Shown: piece after piece, positions 43,881-55,003 of the stretch
Layout of the letters: every line of letters begins with the position of its first letter
Position numbering within the stretch: the first letter of the stretch is position 1
From: Romanomermis culicivorax
Taxonomy: Eukaryota; Nematoda; Enoplea; Mermithida; Mermithidae
NCBI GenBank assembly: GCA_963922205.1
Contig: CAWUHX010000331.1
Span: forward strand, 186,001-250,000
Reading direction: 5' to 3'
Length of the DNA stretch: 64,000 nt
Notes under the pieces: model-generated
The model's database searches: none
The model's input: only the letters and a program-made list of their open reading frames with translations
Told to the model about the DNA's origin: nothing
Translations under genes and position numbers: made by a program

Positions 43881-44689
43881 TACCCCCACCACAAATGAAC
43901 ATTGATGTCCCAGACCTGTACTCCACATTGCCCACCATCCAGCATCGACCTCAACATGCTTTAAATACAGTTCTGCCCACCAGTCATAAGCAGTTTGACC
44001 CCCAGTACGTCCTTGACATACCCCTTCCTGATAGGGGCAGCACTTCAAAAACTGCATCACCTAAAAGCAGTGACATGTTGAAATCAAAACTCCCCCAGCC
44101 AAAAATTGCACAGAGACTTAAACATCCTGAAACCAGTGAGACGTCCAAACCTGAACCAGCATACAAAAAGGAACACCCAATGTTTTTGCAATTGCAGGGC
44201 TTCCCCACAGACCCCAACACATTCCCCAGGCGAAAAACTTCTCTTCCTACCCCCAAAGCACGAAAAAATCGTAAAATTCATTTCGGAGATAGCATTTTCC
44301 AAAGTAAAAATAGTGGTATCTGCAGTTCTGTCTCAAATGACGTCAGCAAGCCCCAAATCCCCCATCCATTTATATGCATCGACCCTTTTTCTTGTCCTCT
44401 CCCAGCAACAGTCCCCAACACATTCCCCAGGCGAAAAACTTCTCTTCCTACCCCCAAAGCACGAAAAAATAGTAAAATTCATTTTGCAGGTAGCATTTCC
44501 CAGAGTAAAAGTAGTGGTATCTGCAGTTCTGGCTCAAACGATGTTAGCAAGTCCCAAATCCCTTATCCTGATACATGCATCGCCCCTGTTTCTTTTCCCC
44601 TCCCAACAAAAAATTCAATCGCCCAATCTCATTTTCCCACCCAAAACAAACAGAAACGTCTTCATACATTCACATGGCTCAAAGGCTAA
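43871..44689 (+). CDS. Proline/serine-rich second ORF of element A
   Basis: An open frame of 272 codons with no family I recognise. It is rich in Pro, Ser and Lys and contains a tandem in-frame duplication of 67 codons, each copy with NTFPRRKTSLPTPKARKN and a SGICSS motif. It overlaps the end of the gag frame. It could be the C-terminal extension of Gag or a remnant of the region where pol once lay. No catalytic motif was seen. Confidence 0.55.
   Translation: MKRLPPPQMNIDVPDLYSTLPTIQHRPQHALNTVLPTSHKQFDPQYVLDIPLPDRGSTSKTASPKSSDMLKSKLPQPKIAQRLKHPETSETSKPEPAYKKEHPMFLQLQGFPTDPNTFPRRKTSLPTPKARKNRKIHFGDSIFQSKNSGICSSVSNDVSKPQIPHPFICIDPFSCPLPATVPNTFPRRKTSLPTPKARKNSKIHFAGSISQSKSSGICSSGSNDVSKSQIPYPDTCIAPVSFPLPTKNSIAQSHFPTQNKQKRLHTFTWLKG
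44213..44613 (+). repeat. 201-bp in-frame tandem duplication
   Basis: ACATTCCCCAGGCGAAAAAC recurs 201 bases apart (44219 and 44420) and the similarity continues through TGGTATCTGCAGTTCTG. The period is a multiple of three, so the frame is kept. Confidence 0.85.
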
Positions 44690-45067
44690 ATAGATTTTAC
44701 CAAGAGTGACCAAATTGAAACGGAAAAAGCTGAGTTAATCAATTTCTTATCAAAATATCAGCCCCTTCACACTGAATCAAAAACGCATGTGAGTCACAGG
44801 CCACTTGTCTCCCACAGCATTGGTACAAGTAATTATAAACACAGACACAGATTCCTTTTTCGGAAACCACCAAAAGCAAAACAAAGAATTAAGAAAAGTT
44901 GAGCAACTTGAGAAAACTGATGATATCAGTCAAAGCACTTTTCCCTCATGTAAAACTGGCGGGTCAATCGTTCAGACAAAATCCCCTATTCCTCCAAGTC
45001 CTTGACCCGAAAACCCTTGCTCCCTCGACCCCTTGAATGAGGACGTTCAACTTCAGAAGGAGGGAAA
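44690..45067 (+). other. 3' internal end of element A and polypurine tract
   Basis: No coding domain was recognised. It ends in the purine-rich CAGAAGGAGGGAAA directly before TGTAAC of the 3' LTR, the expected primer for plus-strand synthesis. Confidence 0.6.
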
Positions 45068-45527
45068 TGTAACATACATGCTGAAGCATTAATGTACAGT
45101 ATGTGATATTCATTTATTAGATATAATTTCATTTATTAATCTATTGTCTCAAAGGTGTCTGGGATTCACACCCAAATATTCCCATAAATTTATGTGAAGC
45201 ACTTTATGTTAATCGTCGCACACCTCATTGACCCTATTAAAGATGGACATAATTATTTGCACATTGGCACCTGGCCCTCATAATGCACATGAATATATAC
45301 ATTCCGTAAGTACAATAATTCCCCCCAGACGCGTAAACACACCTGCACATGTAGATACCGAAATCCCAACCCAGACAGAAGATTCAGGAGGAATGCATGG
45401 AAAACCGAAAAAACACATGAAAAACTAAAAAACATAGAGGCGGCAAAGCATACTGTAGATTAAAAGCATGTAAGCGTGGAAATTAAGAATAAATTAAAGT
45501 AAAAGGTGTGGCTAAAGAAACACAGTA
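45068..45527 (+). repeat. 3' LTR of element A, left piece
   Basis: Collinear with the first part of the 5' LTR and interrupted at ...CAC-AGTA, where element B begins. AGTA (45524-45527) is the left copy of B's 4-bp target duplication. Confidence 0.9.
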
Positions 45528-46146
45528 TGTTGGGCACCCTGTTGATGGCAAAGTCGCATGGGGAAATCGCCATGCAAATCGAAGAAACGGACGACCAGCA
45601 GCGCAGACATTTGCATAGAAGTAGAGCGCCAAAGAAAGACGGAAAATGATAGTAAAAATCATTCTTCACTATAATTGTATTTTTTATAATATTCTTTTTA
45701 TTTTTGCTGGCGTCCATAAAAATATTTCCCAGCACTTCGACTTTATTTGCATACTACCAACTGTGGTTTATCCACATTCTTTTTAATATTTCCTCAGATA
45801 TATTGATTAATACATTTGTTTATTATTTAGATATCACCGATCGACGAAAGCGGAGGGCCGAAGGCCCAGGCGCCAGCTTGCAGTCAGCAAGCCTTGGGAA
45901 ACCCACTATGGGTTATACTCAAGTAAGTTTATCCCTGAGGGGATTCCTTGTCTCAGCTAGGAGACTGCGGAGCTCTCTGGTGAGGCCCGGCACTTAAAGT
46001 AAAGTTTATCTTTGTTGTTGTAGGTCTGGGGAACCGGACTGTTGCACTATCATAGAGGCTTAGCCAAGGGAGTAGTTCTAACAGGTCAGTTCAGATCAGA
46101 AGCCTCAATCTTTTCTTATGCCTCTTAAGAAAAGACCTGCACAACA
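45528..46146 (+). repeat. 5' LTR of element B
   Basis: Perfect inverted tips TGTTG/CAACA. An intron-like pair lies inside: GTAAGT at 45922 and TTGTTGTTGTAG ending 46023. A CTTAAGAAAAG stem is near the end. The primer-binding site should lie just after 46146 (AGTAGTGGCTTTTAACTCC), but the tRNA was not identified. Confidence 0.9.
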
Positions 46147-46242
46147 AGTAGTGGCTTTTAACTCCTCACCACGGAACTTCATAGTCAGACTAGGAGAAGA
46201 GAAAATCCTCCAGGTTTCTACAGAAAGTTAGCAGGATTTAAA

Positions 46243-47484
46243 ATGCCTAACAAAAGAATACGGAGAGGTAATACTTTAAATAGATCACCACCCAGAGTGG
46301 CGATTGTTGGGAATCTTCTAAATTTGGGAGATGGAGATGAGCAACGGCATGCTGCTCACGACCCAGTGATTCCAAATCAAACTCCCGCGAGGGTTCAACC
46401 ATTGCAGCAAAATGCAATGCATTTTACGCTGCAAGATGCAGGTGTACCAATTGACCACCCACCAGCGATTGCTATCAATCCGCAAGAGGCAGGCCTGGCA
46501 AATCCGAACCCATATGCCGATGGACTGCCCCCGCAAAATTTGAAAAGGTCACCACCAAAGGTCAAATCAGCAGGACCAAAGAGGGACGTTATTACGCCCG
46601 AATTTGGAAGAAAGGGACCCCGAAATCAATCGACGATTAGAGAGGATCCCGCAGGAGCAAGAGCGATTCCAGCGGCAGGAAAGAGCTCCCGAAACGTCCA
46701 ATCAAGAGTTGGCGAAGCAGCTACGCAAATTGAAAAGGACCCTCAAAGGCTTGTTCAACATCATCGCAAATGCCGCCACCGAGGACAATAAGAGGGAAGC
46801 CGACAGGAGCTGAATAGACAGGTTAGACCATGTAATAGGGATGCAGAAAGAGACAACCATCTCTCTGCTGAAATGAATGCAGGCGCAGGGCCTAGTAATA
46901 GGCCTGAAATTGATGAAGGGCAAAGGCTTAACTTTGAGCCCAAAAGTTGAAGAGGTCCAGCTAGAGATCTTCGATTCGAGGGAGCTGAGCAATCGGCAGA
47001 CTTCAGGAATCCAAATCAGATAGCTTCCCCGTATCCAACTTTAACAAGAGTGGTTTATGATGGTAGAGGAAACATAGTTGATCCAAATACTTGTAGACCA
47101 GATCAGCTGGCATGTTTTCCATACAGGGATTATAGGTTTGACAGAGACAACATACCATCAAATCAAGGAGGTGTACCACCTCAACGAGATCCAAATCGAG
47201 TTATGCTGCAGTCTCTCAACTCTGATCTTGATCCAGTATTAACAGCAGCTTATGATCAGAGGGAAATGCCAACAAATAATTTGGCACAAGAGATTGTGGT
47301 TAGGAATATTGTTAAAGGTGTGTTACCCAAACTTTTAGATGAAGGTATGGTAAATCAGCAGGTGCTTAGTTTCTTAACGGCACTTGAAGGGGAATTTCGT
47401 AGGGATACACCCGAATCAGCGAAGTATGAAGCACTGCTGAGACTTTCTAAAAGTAGACCAAAGGCTGTACAGGAGACAACATGA
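46243..47484 (+). pseudogene. Element B gag, N-terminal part
   Basis: Frames 46243-46791, 46604-46813 and 47050-47484 lie in two phases, with a frame change near 46600 and back before 47050, and a TGA near 46811. The first part is proline-rich and basic with no recognised domain. The middle has a charged helix (EEERDPEINRR type, RKLKRTLKGLFNIIAN). The last part has VRNIVKGVLPKLLDEG. It precedes and overlaps the next frame at an ATGA junction. This looks like the matrix/capsid N-terminal region of a Gag, inferred from position. Confidence 0.6.
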
Positions 47485-48700
47485 CCTATAGGGAGGCCAG
47501 TAGAGCCATCATAAATGTCTTTGCACCTGAGTCTAACCTGGAAATGTTGACCAGGGAGTTATTTGAGATCCAACAAAGACCCAATGAACAGGCCGTAGAG
47601 TTTTTAAAAAGGGTCAGTATTCTAGTGGAACTAGCAAAGGGTGATTTAGACTATCAGTCAAAACAAAGACTGATCATTGACACCTTTATATACAAGAGTG
47701 ATCCCATGTTTCAGTCTGAACTAAAAAATTTGAAACATACTTTTAGAACTTGGTATGATTTAGCAGTAGAGGTTCATGACATTGAACGTAGGTACAGAAA
47801 TGCCTTTCAAGGGTATGGACCTAAGGGTACACAACAGGAATCTATTGTTATTAATGAAGTAGGTATGCCTAGTGGGCATGATCCTGAAATTGCCATAGTT
47901 GCTAGAAATCAGTCAGAGGGATATCAACAAGGCTAGAGACAAAGGTTTCGGCAACCATATCAAACTGTAGGTAATCAGGTACCGACCCAAACCCAAAGGT
48001 CAAGGAGTGATTCTCCTGAAATAGAAGAGATTCCAATTCAGGAAGCCCCTAGGGCTCAGACCGAAAAAGGTAAGAAAGAATCCCTTCTATCAAAAATTTC
48101 TAAAGAGATGGTACAACTGATCGAAAGGTTCGATCAGCTTCAGCAAAAGGTTGATAATAGGCAAATGGAAAATTGGTCTGATGTGGTCATACCCAGCACC
48201 AGTCAGAGAGGTCAACTTTCCCGAGATCCGACAAAGCCATGGTGTGATTTCCATAAAAACATAACACATAATACTGCAGACTGCAGGACATTGAGAGTGT
48301 TGTCCGAGCGCAGGAGCAGAGGCAGAGCCAGCTTCCCTAGCTTCAACAGGGGAGGCTTCAACAATTTTGCTAGAGGTAACTATAGAGGTAGAGGAGGTTA
48401 CCCAAATGCCAATTTTAATAGTAGAGGTAGACGTGCGTATAATATAGGCTATTCAGGTTATCAGGATAGCCATGAGAGTTACCTACAGAATTCGGACTAT
48501 AACGAGTTTCTGGAATTCAAAAGACAAAAAGAGCTGCAGAAGCAGTTCCAACAGATGCAGCAATTCCAACAGCAAGCTGCATTACAGCAACCTCAGCCAC
48601 CTCAGGCCATTACGGGTCCAACTCAGACTCTTCAGCAGGGTCAATTCACAAATCAGCCGCCCCAGAAGGATTTTTGGACTGTAATGGTTGCAAGGCAATC
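47481..48700 (+). pseudogene. Element B gag, capsid-like core and RNA-binding region
   Basis: The frame from 47481 has a retrotransposon-Gag core (YREASRAIINVFAPESNLEML, split here; then FLKRVSILVELAKGDLDYQS and TFIYKSDPMFQ). One in-frame TAG at 47934 interrupts it. A C-x2-H-x4-H-x4-C motif, CDFHKNITHNTADC (near 48225), stands where CCHC knuckles usually sit. An RGG-rich box (RGGFNNFARGNYRGRGG, near 48350) and a Gln-rich stretch follow. These should bind RNA. The same frame runs on into the protease. Confidence 0.78.
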
Positions 48701-49244
48701 ACAAATGAATCCTTTGGGTGAAGTAAATCAGAGAGTGAACTGCCCAAATGTTGTATTAGGTAGCATTGTGCGAATGAATGCAATTGCACCACAAACGGTA
48801 GTACTATCCGTACAAGTAGTAAAGAGGGGCACACCAGCTAGTCCTCAGGAACAACATTTGCTGGATACGTACCCCGGAACAGCCCCATTCCACATTGACG
48901 TTGTTATAGGAGGTCGTAAGACATTGGCTTTAATTGACACAGGAGCTCAGTGCACTGTCATGTCAGCTAAGTTTCTGAAAGAAACTTTGGGCCCGGATTA
49001 CACTGAATATCGGAGGATATTAAATGTTACTGTAGCCAATGGTAGGACAGTCCAAGCCCATGGGTATATCCAATTTAAGATGGATACATTGTGTGGACAG
49101 TTCCCCGTAAAAGCAATTGTAATTCCTGAAGCAGGTGAAAATGTAATTGTGGGAACAGATTTTCTGGCTCATCCTCAGGTAGGAGCCATCATAGATTTCA
49201 GGAATAGGATGATAACGCTCAACAACCGTCAGCAGCGGATATAG
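48700..49244 (+). pseudogene. Element B aspartic protease
   Basis: The C-terminal part of the 48108-49244 frame has ALIDTGAQCTVMSAKFL (active-site D-T-G-A) and, about 80 residues later, VIVGTDFLAHPQVGAIID, the usual G-x-D-F/W-L flap-end motif of retropepsins. It would process the polyprotein. The frame closes with TAG at 49242; the same phase is open afterwards with more stops (49431, 49671). Confidence 0.85.
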
Positions 49245-49689
49245 GTGACCCCGGACCAGTCCCAAACAAATTGTGGAGAGGTCATGACCACAAGGGCCAC
49301 GGAATCCACGATGAGCGCCGCCGACCAGTATCAGCCAAAGATTTGTCTGCTAAAGGTTTTGGTGCCAGTGGTGAATATGAATCCAATCTACTTACCTAGT
49401 GGTACTGATGTACTTCTGAGAGCAAAGCTTTAGGATAAGGTAGGCGAAAATCGCCTTAATGGAATCATAATAGAGTCTGAAGAAAATGAGGAAAGGTTCC
49501 ACATTAACAGTACCATAGTAGATGGTACAAAAGATGATTTTGTAGTTATGGTGTCCAACAACACAGGATCAGGATGCCATTTGAAAAGAAATCAAATAAT
49601 TGGTCATACTAATTCAGTGTTGTGTGATACTGATAACCAAGATCAACTAAAGGGGAAGATAGTTGAGGATTAGGAGAAGCTGCAAACTG

Positions 49690-50955
49690 TGCAGTTCAAG
49701 CTAGACCTGATTCGACTCAATCGGATGAGAAAGAATTCAAGGAAGCTTTGTACAATATGCTGGCTAAATCCAACATACCATCAGAACAATTGGAACAAGC
49801 TTTACGATGTCTCACAAAATATAGAGATGTGTTCAGCCTGCCGAATGATCCTCCAACTACTACACCCTACTTGACCTGTAAAATAAATACAGGCGATGCA
49901 GCACCTGTGGCAAAAAGATACCACAGGACTGCCATTAATTTACGGCCACATGTTCGTGAGCATGTACAAGATATGCTCAAAAAGGGTTAATAAAACCATC
50001 AAAGTCGCCTTGGGCAGCTCCGTTATTTCTAGTAAGTAAAAAAGATGGTACCAAGCGACCAGTAGTGGACTTGAGGGGTATAAATAATGTTACCAAGGAT
50101 GATAATTATCCTATTCCTAGAATAGATGACTATCTAGACTGTTTAGGTAAAGCAAAGTTTTATACAACCCTGGATCTCAAGTCAGGTTATTAGCAAGTGC
50201 CAATGGATGAAGAAAGCAAGGAAAAAACTGCTTTCATATGCCAAGAAGGGCTGTATCAATTTAAAGTCATGCCCTTTGGCCTAAAAAATGTGCCAGCAGA
50301 GTTCCAGGGCATGATCGAAAGAGTTTTGCATCCGTATGTTTGGAAGATCTGTCTAGTATATAGAGACGATATAATTGTGTTCTCAAATATGTTTGAGGAA
50401 CACCTGGTTAATTTAGAGCTAGTCCTGCAAGCTCTAAGGAAGGCTCATTTGACCTTGAAGCCGGAGAAGTGTGAATTTCTCCCAGAGAGAGTCCATTTTT
50501 TAGGACATATCTTAAATTCAGATAGAGTTTCCCCAGATCCCAAAAAGGTCAAAGCTATTAATGATTTCCCATTCCCAGAGTCTAAATGTAAACTGCAAAG
50601 GTTTTTAGGAATGTTGCAGTGGTGTAAAATAATCATACCAGGGTTGGCTAAACACGCTGAGCCATTGTATAAATTAACTGGGAAGAACTCTGTTTGGGAA
50701 ATTATGGAGGTTCACCATCAGGCTTTTAGGAGCCTGAAAGAAGCACTATTGTCAGTGCCTTTTCTAAGGTATCCAGTTTTGGATGAGTCTGCGGACTTTG
50801 TCCTTCAGATAGATGCCAGCGGAACGGCACTAGGAGCAGTTCTCTACCAGGAGACGAAGTTGGACTGCTGGGTAATTGCATATAACAGTAGAATTTTAAA
50901 AGGGGATGAGAAGAAGTGGTCAGCCACAGAAAAGGAGTGCTTGGCAATAGTGTAG
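49690..50955 (+). pseudogene. Element B reverse transcriptase and start of RNase H
   Basis: Ty3/Gypsy RT blocks in order: LRPHVREHVQDMLKKG, APLFLVSKKDGTKRPVVD, NYPIPRIDD, FYTTLDLKSGY, TAFICQEGLYQFKVMPFGL, then the catalytic box VYRDDIIVFS and LGHILN. Arg replaces the usual Leu/Val/Met/Ile between Tyr and Asp-Asp. The segment before about 49990 is in another phase, and TAG interrupts at 50191, where the family has a Trp or His. RNase H begins with VLQIDASGTALGAVLYQ. TAG at 50953 again falls at an expected Trp. The copy is inactive. Confidence 0.9.
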
Positions 50956-51585
50956 GGCTTAAAGTTATACAAGCACTATCTAGTAGGTCATAAGGTGATC
51001 ATAAGAACTGGTCACAAACCTTTGTTGTCCATGAAAGTTAATGCAATGACCAATGGTAAATTGAAGAGATGGTACTCATTCATCTCTCAGTTCAACCATA
51101 AGCTAGAGTATGTGCCTGGAAAACAAAATGCCATGGCAGACTTTTTGTCTAGGAGGGATGAACCAGACGATCAAGCTGAAAAGATACCCCCTAAATGTGA
51201 ACACATGTTCTCAGAGGATAAATGAGAGTCTGGAAATCTGATAGATCTAGAAGCACAGCTTATTGAGAAACAGCATCTCAATTTGGTGAAGAGATTCAGA
51301 ATTCTGACAGATGGGAATCCTGAAGACAGTACTCCATTGTATACGGAGCCAAAAGGTAAGAAAAATCATAGGACTGGTATAAGTCCGAGATTCACCCAAA
51401 TTTATCCGGAAGATTCTGAGGGTGATCCAGAATCAATCTCACCTGCAGACTTGGTAAATGCCGTAACTACAAGGAGCATGGCGAAAGAAGCGGAGAAGAG
51501 TAATCAGGCTCAGATCCAGCCTGATGGCAATCAGGACAAAGAAACAGTAAGTAGGGGAAACCAGGAAAAGAGAGTCACCTGGTAA
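50956..51585 (+). pseudogene. Element B RNase H end and RT-integrase linker
   Basis: Same phase as the RT. KVIIRTGHKPLLSM and LKRWYSFISQFNHKLEYVPG, NAMADFLSRR are the usual RNase H and connection motifs (TDH-like box, VPG-x-x-N-x-x-AD-x-LSR). A TGA at 51223 and TAA at 51583 interrupt the frame. The linker is hydrophilic with no further domain recognised. Confidence 0.85.
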
Positions 51586-53037
51586 TACCCGGAAAAAGAA
51601 CCAGAATTTACTTTGACAGACCCCAAAGAAACTGAGTTGCCAAAAGGGCTCATTAGAGATGATCTCATGGCCCTCTTGCAGAGAAAAGATGAGGTATTAA
51701 AACCATACTTTGATAGATTGGGTCCAAATGGGACAACCAAGTATCATAGTGGATTTTATATCCAAAATGAAGTGTTATACCACGAAGCCCGACAGGGGTT
51801 CGATGATCAAGTGGTCGTCCCATCCTGCCTAAGGGACAATACTTTGCACCAGTACCACAGTGCCGTGATGATGACTCATCAGGGGTTCAAAAAGACCCTT
51901 GCTATGATTAAGAAACGGTTCTGGTGGCCTGGAATTGAAAAGGATGTCAGGCACTGGATAAAGTTTTGTCCAGTGTGTCAAATGGCTAATCAGGGAAACA
52001 CGGAAATTCCTCCACTGGTACCAATTATCCCACAAGGTCCCTCTGACATAGTATCAGTGGATATTGTGAGTATTTCTCCACTTAGTGAGAAGAGACCATA
52101 TGTCATAGTCTGTCAAGACTATTTTACAAAGTGGGTTGAAGCTGAATTGATCCCGGATCAGTCAGCTAGCACCATTGTAGATACTTTTCTACAATCAATT
52201 GTATTTAGACACGGGACTCCACGGAGATTACTCAGTGATAGAGGAGGTTATTTTACCTCAGATCTGATGAAAGAGATCTGCAAGTTATTGGAGTGTCAAA
52301 AAATTTACACAACAGCCTACCATCCACAAGGAAATGGCATGGTGGAGAGATTTAATCAGACACACATCAAGCAGCTCAGAAAGGTGGCCATTGAGGAAAA
52401 AGATACTTGGCCAAGATACTTGAGAGCCGTGGTGTTTGCCTATGCCACACGACATGCAGCAATGAGGCAATCCCCATTTTCATTGCTTAGAGGTCACGAG
52501 GCAACCTTCTGGTTAAACTTATCGAAAGCATATGATATTGTAATGCCGGACAGCAATGCAGAGGCATACAAATTTGTGTTAACCAATCATTTAGTCAACT
52601 TATACGAGGATATTGCCAAAAATATCCAGAGTGCAGCCGAAAAATGGAAGAAATACTTCGATAAAAAGTCCAAACAAAATGGGTTCAAGAAAAATGATTG
52701 GGTTCTGCTCAAAGTAGACAAGCAGAAAAAATTAGGACTACCATAGTCCGGTCCATTCATAGTTAAGGACATTTCGGGAGAAGCAGAGAATGTTGTCACC
52801 ATTGTACATTGGGACAACCCGCTAAATCGCCAAAGTGTTTCAATCAGCAGGTTGAAACATTTTCGTTATGAGACCACTAGGGTCTTGCCACGAATAGGGC
52901 GAGTCAATCAGGACGGGCCACATGACGAAAACACGTCACTTTCCAATATGGGGCAAACAGTTATGACTGTAGCGCCAAACAAAATGGAATCATTTGGAAA
53001 TTTGCTCAAGGCGAATCTATGCATGATCTCGCGCTGA
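51586..53037 (+). pseudogene. Element B integrase
   Basis: Same phase. The HHCC zinc domain shows H...H (HQYHSAVMMTHQGF) and FCPVCQ. The catalytic core has D-D-E: SVDIVS, LLSDRGGYF and GMVERFNQT. NPLNRQSVSISRLKHF after SGPFIV is the C-terminal GPY/F module. One TAG (52744) falls where a Trp usually precedes SGPF. Integrase inserts the cDNA; the 4-bp AGTA duplication fits this enzyme class. Confidence 0.9.
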
Positions 53038-54260
53038 TTTTTCTTAATTGTGTACATATTTTGTGCGTGTAAGTACTTATTTTAAATTAAATATGTAATA
53101 TTTTGTAATATTTATCACTTTTAAATATTATTCGTATTCATTTTGTAAATTTTTCATATCTATTTCAGACTTTGGGAAAAATTCTTCGGAATTTTAGACC
53201 AAAGTGTCAACCCAAAACATTTTTGACATTTTTCCAAAAAATATAATTTTCTAATTTTTCATTTTTCTAAAATCAAATAATAGCTGCCCCGCTCATCTGA
53301 ATTCTAAACTTCCATCAGAAGGAAGAAGTAAAACATTCCCCAAATCGCACGTAAAAAGGAAATTAGCAGAACTGCTAGATTGAACTTTTTCAGTGTTTTG
53401 AATTTTAAAATTTTTACAAATTTATTTTTCGAAAAGGAAACATTTCGTAGCGAAAATAAACAGGAAAGGGCGGGCGGAACTGCCAACAAGCTCCAACGCG
53501 CGAGTGGTCGCACACAGAGCACCACGTCAAATATGGGAGACCCCAGCACGGGCAAGATAACCGGTTTTTCTTCATTGACGGTAAGTTTCAAACTTATTTT
53601 TATCAAATACTTTTGGAAATCGCAGGTAATGCCCAGAAGTCACTGGAAGACCAGCTCGGCGCCCCAAAGGGCAGATGAAGTTAGAACTTAGAGGGAACGA
53701 AAAATGGGAGTACTGAGAATCAGAAGCTCAGAGCCAATCAAGGAATTTCCAAACTTGGAAATATACCTGATACCACTGAGAGCTAAACGATTCAAGGGAA
53801 ACCTAGAACCTTGGGTTCAGCCTGTTCAAAGTTTTATCATCAAAATCTATCAAAAATTAATCATTGTCAAATCAAATCATATCTTTTTTTTGATATCAAA
53901 GTCATTAAAAATTATCAATCTCGAGCGCTATAAAAATTGTGAATACTAAGCGCCATAAATGTAGCGTAGTTGGTCCCTCAAGCAGCTGGTCAGACATTGG
54001 TGTCTGATCAAGTGGTGGACAATCCGATCAGGTCTACCCTCCCCAACATATAGAGGTAGCAAGGGTAAGATTTGGTAAGGTGTTAGTTGCCTACCAGCTC
54101 AATGTTTGTATATCAGTGGCTCACCTAACAGCCTGCACTAAATTTATTTTCTGCGAAACTTAACCCGCTTGGTGTTGTAGTGCTCATGTAGTATAGACCC
54201 AAAGAATATGCTGAAAAAGGGGAATAAGCACAGAAATTAATAGTATCTTTTAATATTTAG
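53038..54260 (+). other. Element B spacer between pol and the 3' ORF block
   Basis: AT-rich (53040-53290) then mixed. A strong splice donor GTAAGT is at 53581, right after a short frame starting ATG 53533 (GDPSTGKITGFSSLT), and a pyrimidine-rich ATTTAG acceptor ends at 54260, just before the 3' ORF. This would suit a spliced subgenomic mRNA. However, joining these two sites does not keep the short frame in phase with the 3' ORF, so the leader may be non-coding or another site may be used. Confidence 0.45.
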
Positions 54261-54262
54261 AT

Positions 54263-55003
54263 TATAACGTCAAAAGGGTTGTGAGAATTCACCAACTGGA
54301 CCAGTGGTTCAAAGCCACTTTTGGATACTGGCTGGCTAATCCCAAGGAACCTCGAATGGTAGACATTGGGAAAGTCAGCCAAGTACTCCACTTTATCCGA
54401 GAAGTATCAATCTTCAGAGGACATCCAGTTTGTGGATTCGACGTAGAAAAAGTCCATCAGGATAAGGTCGTGGCCTTGTTCAAAACGAGAGAGGTCGACA
54501 ATCCGATGGGAAAAGAATTTGCCCACTATGTAAGCTTCGCGCTCACCAACGGTCAAACGTACGTTATTGATACGACAACCTTGATGCTCAAGGAATGGAC
54601 AAGCCTCCACAACTTCCTCAATTTGGACATGCTGTTCGCTAGATATTCGGTACTGGAGGACTTGGTAAGTATTTATAATGTATGTGGTTCAGGGTGAGAT
54701 AATAAGGATAGGGACAAAACTGTCCCCTTAAGGGAAGATCTTAGGAAGACCAAAGGTTGTTACTTTGATTTAGACTGTTTCGCCTTGACCATGGTAGGGG
54801 TTAACCTGGAGAAAAAGTGTTTTCAAACAGGTATTTGTCCCGAAACCTTTCAATTAAAGGGATTGTTCACGGAATTTTATTTAATAGACGTGGGCCCTTA
54901 CCAATATGATTTTCCACTAAAGGCGAACCGTGATCAGTTTGCCAAGAAAGGAATATTGCCCGAAGAGCTTAGGTATGCAGCTCTAAATGCATATTATTCG
55001 TGA
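54263..55003 (+). pseudogene. Element B 3' ORF, segment 1: DEDD-type 3'-5' exonuclease-like domain
   Basis: One phase runs from about 54263, with TGA at 54695 and 55001. Motif order matches RNase D/WRN/EXD exonucleases: VCGFDVE (ExoI, D-x-E), then a strand pair with YVSFALTNGQTYVID, then CYFDLDCFAL, a FQLKGLFTEFY segment like the family's S-L-K-x-L helix, and LPEELRYAALNAYYS, matching the ExoIII 'YAA-x-D-A' block. The ExoIII Asp is Asn here and I cannot point to a clear ExoII Asp, so activity is doubtful in this copy. These motifs are seen in the sequence; assignment to the family is by motif order only. Such a domain is not part of standard Gypsy elements. Confidence 0.5.

Noticed and set aside
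53380-53949. Two ORFs of 103 and 81 codons in the spacer of element B
   Set aside because: No domain recognised; more likely an intron or leader of a spliced mRNA.
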